From Euperipatoides rowelli (lineage: Eukaryota > Onychophora > Udeonychophora > Euonychophora > Peripatopsidae), in assembly GCA_003024985.2 (NCBI GenBank), contig PXIH01S0038485.1: 11,533 nt of DNA; one strand, given 5' to 3'. Positions 1-8,100 of the stretch are shown here, one piece after another; the first letter of the stretch is position 1; each line of letters begins with the position of its first letter. The notes under the pieces are model-generated. The model made no database searches. It worked only from the letters and a program-made list of their open reading frames with translations, and was not told the origin of the DNA. Both the position numbers and the translations under genes were made by a program.

Positions 1-43
1 TTACAGGTAGTGTACTGTAAGTTTACAGGTTAGGCTACAACTT

Positions 44-92
44 TGTGTTATGCTGTGACTATCTTGTTTTAAGGTTAGAACAGCATATCACA
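44..92. other. Long imperfect hairpin
   Basis: TATGCTGT (49-56) pairs perfectly with ACAGCATA (80-87). After one T/T mismatch the stem continues with TGTG (44-47) against CACA (89-92), so 12 of 13 positions pair around a 23-nt loop. It sits 27 nt from a second hairpin and next to a short GC-rich run, CACCGGGGGCTC. Function unknown. Confidence 0.45.
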
Positions 93-118
93 TCACCGGG
101 GGCTCTGAAAAAATCGGC

Positions 119-145
119 CTGGTCTTTCACGTAGAGAAAGATCAG
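119..145. other. 10-bp hairpin with one G-U pair
   Basis: CTGGTCTTTC (119-128) and GAAAGATCAG (136-145) pair over ten positions with a single G-U wobble around a 7-nt loop. The wobble exists only if the plus strand is the RNA strand; on the minus strand it would be an A-C mismatch. Function unknown. Confidence 0.45.
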
Positions 146-1251
146 TGTCGATGACTAATTCCCGATAAAAATTAAATCATTCTTTACTTGTTTTAGTAAA
201 AAAAATTAAATTCTGCCAAAGAAAAATAAAGTAATTTGGCTAGAAAAGAGAAAATATTCTATCTCTTAAGATTTGTAAGTTTAACATAACTAATTGGTCA
301 TATTAAATCTAACTAGTATCCTATTAGTTTTACTGACTATAGGAATATTAAAATGAGCAATATATAAAAAAATTTAATTTACCGAATTCTATACGGTATC
401 AATCTTAACTTTTATTTCAGAAAGAAGATATTAACAAGTGGTTTTTAAATTAACCGAAAATTCTTTATTGAATTCAAATAAGATATTTTAATCTATGTGG
501 AATAATTCACACTATGCTGAGCTTAGAAAGTACGTATTGGCTTTCTAAAAATTAGTCTTCAACCGAAGAGAAGAGAAAAAAAAATTAAATTGTTTTGTCA
601 ATTAATTTGACTTTAGGGTTTATCAAACTTAAAAGATTTTTTAAGAGATGAGAGTCTATGTTAAGGTTAGACATAGAATTAGAATTTAAGTATACGGTAC
701 TGTTGTGTACGGTACATACTTAATAAATATTTTGGACATGTGGAAAAAATTTTAGATTTTTACCCAAAAATAAAGTTATTTTATATGTATTTGTTCATAT
801 GATAGCATATCTTATCCAAGACCAAATCAAATCTGACATGAATGCATCTCAAGTGTATGGCTGCCGTCTTTTGCTAAGAGATATTGCTGCTAGCCCAATG
901 GGAATATATTGTTGTACTATCGATTTGTAAAACTACACATTTCACTTACAAGGACTAGTTTCAACAGACAACAAATCAAAGCTAGGATTAACCAAGTGAG
1001 AATGCAACATGGAGCAGAAGGGAAGATGAGGAATGGAAAGATCGGGCTGATAATATGTTTATAATCATTACAAATAACATATTTCTTTTTTTATAAAAAA
1101 GAAAAAAAAAAATTATTTATGTCCATAGAAGATTACTTATTTTGACTATGGAAGGTAAATTTTTATTAACTACACTAAGATTAATAAAATTTAAGAATTA
1201 AAATAAGTCATGGATATTGACTTAGTTGTTTAGGTTAGATTTTAACCAAGC

Positions 1252-1351
1252 ATTCTATCAATGAGCGTTCCAGACACTATTTAAGGTTTCTGGGGAACAG
1301 AAAATATTTTAAAGAAATTGTGGATATTGGCTAATATCCTGGTGATAGAAT
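1252..1351. other. Potential three-way-junction fold
   Basis: A 9-bp closing stem ATTCTATCA (1252-1260) / TGATAGAAT (1343-1351) encloses two further hairpins. One pairs GTTCCAGA at about 1267 with TCTGGGGAAC at about 1290 (8 bp with a 2-nt bulge). The other is GGATATT (1322-1328) / AATATCC (1333-1339), with a GGCT loop. The nesting of three stems in 100 nt is more suggestive than any one of them. No known RNA family recognised. Confidence 0.35.
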
Positions 1352-1566
1352 AAGAGTTTCTCGGATAGTTTTACTTTTAATTTAAGTGCTTTAATTTTTA
1401 AGAGTGTTTCTGTCTCAACTTAACGACAAAGGGAATCAAAAAACGTCATAGAGTTTCAAAATAAAAGTTTTGTGAAAGAAACTAACACATTAATTTTTGT
1501 AGAAAAAATAGATTTAACTAAATTGTTTGGTACTATCCAAAAATTCAAAGGCTTAGGGCCTACATA

Positions 1567-1781
1567 ATCAAACGTCCTGACTCAGCCAGTTACGGTCTGA
1601 GTCTTTCCCAGGGAAGCCATCTCCGTGAGGTAAAGGCAGATCTACATGCACATCCACAGCGAGATCTGTCCCTAGTTTGATCAGCAATGGAGGATCGCCC
1701 ACCGAGAACGCATTCTCTCTAGAATTATGGATAGCACGGTCTCCAAACGAAAGTAGACAAAGCATTTATTCTTTGGAGATC
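1567..1781. other. G+C-rich foldable island of unknown function
   Basis: Positions 1571-1740 contain 87 G/C of 170 (51%), about twice the surrounding level. A stem ATCAAAC (1567-1573) / GTTTGAT (1675-1681) encloses GACTCAG/CTGAGTC (1579-1585/1597-1603) and CAGATCT/AGATCTG (1637-1643/1662-1668). The latter stacks on AGGGA/TCCCT (1610-1614/1669-1673). Beyond these lie GAGAA/TTCTC with loop CGCA (1704-1717) and a 10-bp stem with one G-U pair (1738-1747/1772-1781). A 65-codon minus-strand frame (1568-1765) crosses the island but resembles no family I know and could arise by chance. It could be a structured RNA gene, a host exon, or a fragment of another repeat. No tRNA-like boxes, 5S or spliceosomal RNA signature was recognised. 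Confidence 0.4.
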
Positions 1782-2075
1782 AATATGGATTTGAAAACTA
1801 TGGGTTTTCGGGATCGAAAAAGAAGAAAGATGAGAGATTGACGAAACTTATCATTTAAAGGTATAAATAAAAGATAAAGGATATTCTAGGATGTATATCC
1901 TATCCAACTGTGTCTACAGTTGATGTTTTTAGTCAGTGACTAGTTTGAAATTATGTCAGGTTTTAATAAGCAAAAATATACAGTATCTGTATATTTAAAT
2001 GAACGCAAAATGTATATTACTAATTAAAGAATATCTATCTCTAAGTTTTTATTTACTTAAAGGATTGGCCAAGGG

Positions 2076-2131
2076 AAAGGTTCATGCACTAGGCATTGAA
2101 ACCAAAGGTTCATGCATTAAGCATAGAAACC
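2076..2131. repeat. 28-bp tandem duplication, each unit a hairpin
   Basis: Two head-to-tail 28-nt units (2076-2103 and 2104-2131) are identical at 25 positions. Each can fold as GGTT-x-ATGC-(5-nt loop)-GCAT-(3 nt)-AACC. The three differences fall at unit positions 14, 17 and 22, that is in the terminal loop or the internal bulge; every stem base is identical. This suggests either a very recent duplication or selection on the fold. Confidence 0.7.
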
Positions 2132-2550
2132 AACATCTAACAGAGAAAATGTCTATGAGAGTTTTATGTTTGTTGCCACCAAAGATAAAATAGAGCATTT
2201 TTATGCAGATGAGAGGCAAAAATTGCCTAAGTCAAAACTGTCATGGATTAAGCCTTATTGGACGGTTAATCAAACTAGCTAAAAGGTTCAACTGTACCGG
2301 AAGAACACTAGACATGTACAGTGACTAAAAAAAATAATATGAGCAACTATAGGCTCTAAAGACTACTATTATCAGGGTCGAAAATGTATTTATATACCGG
2401 TAAAGTAAAATATTTGGCCTAAATAATTAATAAACAAATCCTAAGCCTAGGAAATGTAAGTAAGCTAAACTAAAACCTTGTGTATGACATAACTAAGTTT
2501 GACTTTTAAAAAAACAACGAGAAATTAAGATTAACTTTAAGAAAAAATTG

Positions 2551-2581
2551 TTACAAAAAAAAGTTTTTTTTTTTTTTGTAA
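2551..2581. other. 12-bp A/T hairpin
   Basis: TTAC followed by eight A (2551-2562) is complementary to eight T followed by GTAA (2570-2581). It contains the only T-run of eight or more in positions 1-5141 on the plus strand (2564-2577). It could act as a slippage-prone or cruciform site; no function can be assigned. Confidence 0.5.
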
Positions 2582-2794
2582 AAGTGGAGCAAGGCTGTTC
2601 TTTCATAGCAAATAATTATTTGGACAGATTAAAGGTATTCTTGGTTTCCTAAAGTGTAAAAGCCATTATGGGCAATTAAAATATTTAATAAAAGATTTGG
2701 CAAAAAAACTGTATTTTGCATAATAAGGGTGCCTGTATAGGCATTTAGGCTAACTAGTGAAGTTAACTAAATGTTCTATTTAATAAAAAAAAAT

Positions 2795-2820
2795 ATTTTT
2801 CCTGCTTTACAGGTAAGTAA
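2795..2820 (+). promoter_or_regulatory. Back-to-back splice acceptor and donor (recursive-splice-like site)
   Basis: On the plus strand a pyrimidine-rich segment TTTTTCCTGCTTTACAG (ending at 2812) abuts GTAAGTAAG (from 2813), a near-consensus 5' splice site. Branch-point-like CTAAC and TTAACTAA lie upstream, at about 2750 and 2763-2770. The arrangement (Y)nCAG|GTAAGT with no exon between is the signature of ratchet points in long introns of insects and vertebrates. It would make sense only if 1-5141 is intron of a plus-strand host gene. Seen in sequence; use is inferred. Confidence 0.4.
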
Positions 2821-3283
2821 GTGCTTTAATAGCATTTAGGCAAAAGTAATGAAAATTAATTTTATGGATCATCAAAATTAAAACAGTTAAACTCCTGCTT
2901 TGCATAAGGTATCCAAAGATGACATCACATGGCACTGAAAGAGAGAACAAGCTTAAAATCCAGGGCTTAACAAACAGAAGCCAATTATGGCCAGTAATGG
3001 GCAACTGGTCCGCAAGTACTTACGAAGATAGAAGCTACTTCTCCTCACACTACCACAGATAACATGATTTGGACAAGTATACAAGAACCAGAGAACAACT
3101 GAGTCAAGTTGATCAAAAATAAAAAATTTAAAAGCAACAAAATTTCTAACTTAATTTTTTGGGAGAAAGGGCGATAAAAAAAAATTAGTTTTTGTGCTGC
3201 GTAATGATATAGCTTGTTAATCAAGCCAGATCTATTTTATCAAAATAGAAGACTGAATCTCAACAGATTCTGGAATGAATAAT

Positions 3284-3648
3284 AAAAAAATTAATTTATA
3301 TAAGATTAGTTACTTGTATGTAACAGTGGCAATACAGTTCTGTCCTATCATGAACTGTTTAAACTTAAATCAAATATATTTTTGAAAAAAAAAAAAATTG
3401 AATATTGGGATTGTATTAGTTCAAAACTCTGATGAACTGTAAAGATCGTCTGTCATGAGACTTTAAGTAACAAAGATGTATAAAACTTCTGCTAATTTAT
3501 ATATATAGAGAAAAAAAAAAAATTTAATAGCTGGGACCACAGCTGTATAAGTTCAAACTTTTAAGAACTAAACTTGTCTTTTGCAAGACTACATAATATA
3601 AGTATTGTACTATATTTGTAGTAGGCTAATACTTGTTAAAAAAAAAAA
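3284..3648. repeat. Diverged tandem modules: A-tract plus ordered hairpins
   Basis: A-tracts at 3284-3290, 3385-3397, 3511-3522 and 3638-3648, each followed by TT, delimit three modules. The last three tract starts are 126 and 127 nt apart. Each module has an AGTTC...GAACT hairpin (3336-3356, 3418-3438, 3550-3569). In modules 2 and 3 a GTCT...AGAC hairpin follows at the same relative place (3448-3461 and 3576-3589). Module 1 has an extra GTTAC/GTAAC stem (3309-3324). Module 3 has an extra AGCTG/CAGCT stem (3529-3544) and an AGTATT/AATACT stem with an inner TACTA/TAGTA pair (3601-3633). Primary sequence between the stems has diverged strongly. Confidence 0.5.
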
Positions 3649-4199
3649 TTGTAGAAAATGGTAATTAATTTAACCATAACAATAAAATATTAAATGTTGA
3701 TTGCTGTCAAGAAGATTTTGAGACTTACTCAAAAATGATTTTGAAATAAAACAAAGTGGTGTATTTCTGAATAAAAAATACTAAGGGATAGGATCTTATA
3801 AAAAAAATAAATTGAATAAATCAAACTAAAGATGAAATCTTAACTTTAATATTATTCTAAGTTTATAGTTACTGTAAGACCTGAATGAGATGAATATCTC
3901 AAAGTAACAACACTATGTTAATTTCATTGGTGGCAACAATTCAAACATTTTGAGAAGAGATGCTCAAAGGAAGCTGTAATTTACAATTATAGTAAGATAA
4001 AAAGATAATTTTAAGCAAATGACATCATGTGAGATTGCTTTAGGATTAGAGATATTTAATTATGCAGCTAAGAGCATCTAGAAGTTTTAAGTAACCCATA
4101 CATTGTTTAGATTTTCTCCTACAGTACTTAAACTATGTGTTTAAGGAGTCTTTACTGTATTAATTATGGGAAGATTAGAGAAAAGAATGTTTATGTTTT

Positions 4200-4237
4200 A
4201 TGGCATAAGGATATATATATGGCATAAGGATATATAC
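4200..4237. repeat. 19-bp tandem duplication
   Basis: ATGGCATAAGGATATATAT at 4200-4218 is repeated at 4219-4237 with a single change at the last base. It looks like a recent slippage or duplication event and may vary in copy number. No function is suggested. Confidence 0.8.
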
Positions 4238-4270
4238 ATGACATGATATTTTAATGCATAAAAGCAGAAA

Positions 4271-4459
4271 GATATTTAGATTGATATACCGATAGGCTAA
4301 TGTGGTATATCGGATTATAGTGAGAGACGACAACAATAAAATTTTGGCTGAAGGCACAAAGATTTTAAAATTAAAAATACCAGTAGGCTATTTTGGTATA
4401 AGATGTTTGGGAGAGATTTTAAGATTAATTATACCAGTAGGCTATTTTGGTATAAGATG
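4271..4459. repeat. Three-copy ATACC/GGTAT hairpin repeat
   Basis: Two close copies (4361-4405 and 4415-4459, 42 of 45 identical, period 54) and a diverged copy (4271-4313) share a fold in which ATACC pairs with GGTAT around a 13-nt loop containing TAGGCTA. In the diverged copy the stem is longer, GATATACC (4283-4290) / GGTATATC (4304-4311); in the third it is TATACC/GGTATA (4430-4435/4449-4454). The loop and flanks differ while the core stem is kept. A 60-codon minus-strand frame overlapping the first copy is not convincing as a gene. Confidence 0.7.
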
Positions 4460-4751
4460 AAGATGTTTTGGAAACAACAAGCAAGAAGGCTACGATATAA
4501 AAGGTAAGATTAAATAATAAAAAAAAATTATTTGATTGGACTTGAGCAAATTATTTAAGAATATGGTGTTCTAAATATAAGATTATTTTGATTTAGAAAA
4601 AGTGTTTAATCAACCTAAAATTTTAGATCTAGGCTTGATTTAGATTTTAAAATTAACATTTAAAATTTATTCTTGATTTTTAAGATCAAAAAAGTCTTTT
4701 AGCATAGAATTTAACTATCTTAGTCTTCAATATTGCAGGCAACATGGTCCA

Positions 4752-4799
4752 ATAATTCGGTTCCAACACTGTTGGAGCTCACAACAACCTCGGAATTAT
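4752..4799. other. Nested palindrome
   Basis: ATAATTC (4752-4758) pairs with GAATTAT (4793-4799), extended inward by GGTT/AACC (4759-4762/4786-4789) across a 3-nt bulge. Inside sits TCCAACA-C-TGTTGGA (4762-4776), a 7-bp palindrome overlapping the inner arm by one base, so the two folds compete slightly. The block is less AT-rich than its surroundings and begins 14 nt after an acceptor-like TATTGCAG. Possible protein-binding palindrome or structured RNA; no family recognised. Confidence 0.35.
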
Positions 4800-5141
4800 C
4801 AAACTAAAGAACAATGTTCTCACAAAGATTGTTAACACAGAATGTCAAAATTCAGAATAAAGATTGTTAAAAAAAAATTATTTTTAAACAGGTAACATTC
4901 TGTTGTAATAAAAAAAATTGAGGGAATGGAGAGGGAAAATTGCATGGCTTTAGGTGAAAACTTTTAACTTTATTTAAATGAAGCTAAATATCTAGAAAAC
5001 TATAGGATGAGTGCCCATGTGCATATACAAAGAGACAGACTGAAGATCTCAAGTTAAAAAAACAAAACATATCATNAAATTAAGAAAAATGGATTAGGCA
5101 TATAATATTTATACAAAAAAAATTAAAAGGAGGTTAGCCTA

Positions 5142-8100
5142 CTATTTTGTGGCAAGTTTACTCCTCAAGTCATATCTGCTCTTTTGAATTGGAGCAGGAG
5201 GCACATTTGTAGGAATTATTTTTATGGGATCTTCTATGTCTAAATTTTTGTCTCTTAGATTGTATCTGAAAATATGCACTATGTTATACTTTCCTAGATA
5301 TTTTTTATTTAGGTCTTCAATTTCATAGACCAAAGGGCTTAGTTTGTTTTTTATTTTAAAGGGTCCTCTCCAGGGTTTCATGAGGCTAGCCGTTATCTGC
5401 TTGTCTTTTCCTCCTTGTGGGAATGCTCTTAATTTAATTAGATCACCCACCTCAAAGTTTCTGATTGTGCACCTTTTATCATATTGAGCCTTTTGCTGTT
5501 GCTTATTTTTCCCTAGATTTATTTTAGTTTGGGCATTAATTTCTTTAAGATTTTTAGCCTGTGCTGTAACTCTATCAGTTATGGATATGGTCTCAGTATC
5601 TGAGGGAAGAATTGTGTCCCAGGGGAGATTTAGCTCTCGGCCTAGAAACAACATGGCAGGTGTATAACCTGTGGCCAGATTGACTGAAGAGCGCATGGCT
5701 AAAAGAAATTCAGGGATGTGATTGTCCCATTCTCTATGTCTAGAATCAACAAAGACGCGGATTAGCCTTTTAATAATTTTATGTTGTCGCTCTACAGGAG
5801 AAGAGCTAGGATGGTAAACTGTAGTAAAGCTTTGTTTAACACCCCAAGTGGTGCATAGCTCTTTATAGATTTTGGACAGAAATTGAGGTCCATTATCCGA
5901 TAGGATACGTTTTGGGATTCCATATCGGCAAAAGAATCCATGTAAATGTTTGCAGATAATTTTAGTTGAGCTATTTCTAATTGGAAAGACTTCCATCCAT
6001 TTAGAATAGCAGTCTACAATGGTTAGAAGATATAAATTTTGGTTCTTAGACTTAATGTAAGGTCCCATTAGATCTACCGATATCAGGTCTAACGGCGCTG
6101 AAACAAAATTGGGCTGCATGGGGCCTTTTAAATTAATGTTTGGGCTTTTAGTTAATTGGCAGTCCTTACAGGTATTAACAAAAAGTTCTATATCTTTTTC
6201 CATAAGACTCCAATAGACTTTAGTTTTTAAATTTAAAAGTGTTTTTTGGACACCAAAGTGTCCTGCTGAGGGTTTACTGTGAAACTCATGCATAACTTTA
6301 TAAATTAAGGTTCTAGGAACAACAATTTTAGGAGAAGTATTAGGCTGTTGTTTATTATGATAAAATAAGATATCATCTTTTATCAAGAAATTTTTATAAT
6401 TAGAAATTTTATTATTAACTTTTAGTTGAGATATAATATTATTTAAATCTTGTTGTTTAGATTGTTGTTCCTTAATTTCTTCAAGAGTCACAGGGCCTAA
6501 ACTAAGTTTTAATTCTACAAGAGAATTAAGAGAGAAGATTGGGGGAGATAATTTATCAGAGAAAGAGTTCTCTTCGGTATCTAGAGGGGGTTGAATAGTG
6601 CCTCTAGAAAGAGCATCGGCAATTAAATTATCTTTACCCTTGACATACTCTATGTCATAATTGTACTCTTGCATTATAAGAGACCATCTGCATAATCTAC
6701 CTTTTAACTGTTTAGTTTTCATGAGCCACTTAAGGGCTGCATGATCAGTATAGATTGTAAATTTATTTGACTGTAAATAAGGCCTAAATTTAGATACAGC
6801 AAAAATTATAGCAAGAGCTTCTTTTTCTGAAATGCAATAGTTTAACTCAGATTTTTTAAGAAGTCTGCTTGTGTACTCTATCACCCTTTGGTGACCATTA
6901 CTATCTAGCTGCCACAATACCGCGCCGATTCCGTTGTCACTGGCATCTGTGTGGAGTCCGAAGGGTTTAGAGAAATCTGGGAGGGCTAATGCAGTATTAG
7001 GGTCTGAGAGAGCTAGTTTAATGCTCTCAAATGCACTCTGGCATTCAGGAGTCCAAAGGAAAGTTTTCTTTGGGTTTTTCCCAGAAGTAAGTTTAGATAA
7101 GGGGCGGGCAATGTGTGAAAAATCTTTGACATGGCGTCGGAGCCAGCCGGCCATCCCAAGGAAAGATTGGAGTTCTTTAAGATTAGAGGGGATTTTGAAT
7201 TCTGAGATAGATTTGATTTTTTCATCATCTATGAGAATTTTTCCCTCACTAATGGTTGAGCCTAAGAATTTGAACTCCTTTCTTGTGAATTGAGATTTGT
7301 TTAATTTTATATAAAGTCCTGCATCATGAAGAAGTTGAAAGACTTTATTTAGATGGACTAAGTGCTCTTCGAAGGTTTGAGAAAATACCACCACATCATC
7401 TAGGTAGGCCAGTGCAAATTTATGAAGGGCTGGGGCTAACACCTTACTCATTAGTCTATTAAAAGTAGCGGGTGCAGTTTTAAGCCCGAAAGGCATTCTC
7501 AGACATAAAAACTGGCCCTCGTTGCACACAAACGCTGTCTTTTGAATATGGGGAGGATACATTTTGCACTGCCAAAACCCACTGACAAGATCAAGAGAAG
7601 AAAGATAGCGGGCACCTTGTAAGGATCTCAAGATATCGTCCATAAGGGGCATGGGGAAGCTGTCTGACTCTGTAATTAAATTTAATTGACGGTAGTCAAT
7701 ACAGAATCTGTGGCTACCATCTTTCTTTTTCACAAGATGGACAGGGGCTGAGTAAGGAGACCTTCCTTCTCTAACCACTTCCATCTCGATCATCTCCTTT
7801 AAATTTTTATTTATTATGGCAGTTTTTTCAGGGGTTTCAGGGTATTTTCTCCGATTAGTGGGGGGGGCGTTCCCAGTGTCAATATGGTGTTCGACCACGT
7901 CAGTGACACCTGGAATCTCACTGAAATTATGTTGGGCAGATAATAAGAAGGCACGAAGTTTAGATTGTTGGGCATGATTTAAGATAGAGGGTTTAAGAAG
8001 AACTTCATCTAAAAGTTCTGAAAAAGATTTATTAGAGTCGGATCTAAGGATGCTGTTAACAGATTTTGTGTTAATGTCCGACTCATTATCGGAGTCAGAA

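Larger units (their letters stand above)
1..1566. other. AT-rich stretch without genes
   Basis: No open frame longer than about 60 codons on either strand and no recognisable protein remnant. Runs of 8, 9 and 11 A start at 198, 576 and 1102 on the plus strand, each followed by TT. Stem-forming segments include 44-92, 119-145, 523-548 (8 bp), 655-677 (7 bp) and 1252-1351. A purine-rich segment lies at about 1011-1041; its orientation is wrong for the polypurine tract of the minus-strand element. No LTR ends could be defined. Confidence 0.6.
1782..3283. other. AT-rich stretch without genes
   Basis: No credible coding frame; short frames of about 65 codons occur on both strands and look fortuitous. 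Contents: a TATA-like TATAAATAAAAG at 1862; a run of hairpins at 1878-1901 (7 bp), 1905-1922 (CAACTGT/ACAGTTG, GTCT loop), 1930-1942 and 1976-1994 (8 bp); the 28-bp tandem repeat at 2076-2131; an A/T hairpin at 2551-2581; a splice-like junction at 2812/2813; and adjacent hairpins at 3212-3226, 3231-3249 (TCTATTTT/AAAATAGA) and 3255-3270 (GAATCT/AGATTC). Confidence 0.55.
3649..5141. other. AT-rich stretch between hairpin modules and pol stop, without genes
   Basis: No credible coding frame, and in particular no env after pol. Contents: A-runs of 8-9 nt starting at 3800, 4519, 4869, 4910 and 5115; hairpins at 3658-3677, 3716-3734 (TTTTGAG/CTCAAAA) and 3868-3908 (GTTAC/GTAAC enclosing GAGAT/ATCTC); the repeats at 4200-4237 and 4271-4459; a nested palindrome at 4752-4799; a weak acceptor/donor-like CAG|GTAAC at 4891/4892; and an undetermined base at 5076. 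Immediately downstream of pol the minus strand is pyrimidine-rich, so no polypurine tract sits there. Confidence 0.55.

Noticed and set aside
1011-1041. Purine-rich segment as polypurine tract of the element
   Set aside because: Wrong strand for a minus-oriented element and no LTR start next to it.
1862-1873. TATAAATAAAAG as a promoter
   Set aside because: TATA-like strings are expected in AT-rich DNA and no gene follows on the plus strand.
1568-3004. Short frames of about 65 codons at 1568-1765 (-), 1999-2193 (+) and 2807-3004 (-) as genes
   Set aside because: Length expected by chance and no recognisable motifs. The first coincides with the G+C island, so it is mentioned there, but it is not called as a gene.
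4175-4357. 60-codon hydrophobic minus-strand frame as an env remnant
   Set aside because: It overlaps short tandem and hairpin repeats; the hydrophobicity follows from AT-rich codons. No fusion peptide, cysteine pattern or plausible length.
5115-5135. Purine run next to the pol stop as polypurine tract
   Set aside because: AAAAGGAGG is purine-rich on the plus strand, whereas the element is on the minus strand, where this reads as pyrimidines.
8-5141. Dozens of isolated 5-8 bp hairpins as functional elements
   Set aside because: With this composition the pairing probability is about 0.29 per position, so 5-6 bp stems with short loops are expected every few tens of bases and 7-bp stems roughly every 300. 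Only nested, repeated or unusually long cases are reported.
7013-7228. 71-codon minus-strand frame inside pol
   Set aside because: Alternative frame of pol; no start context and no family resemblance.
6934-7293. 119-codon plus-strand frame
   Set aside because: Antisense shadow of the conserved RT/RNase H coding region.
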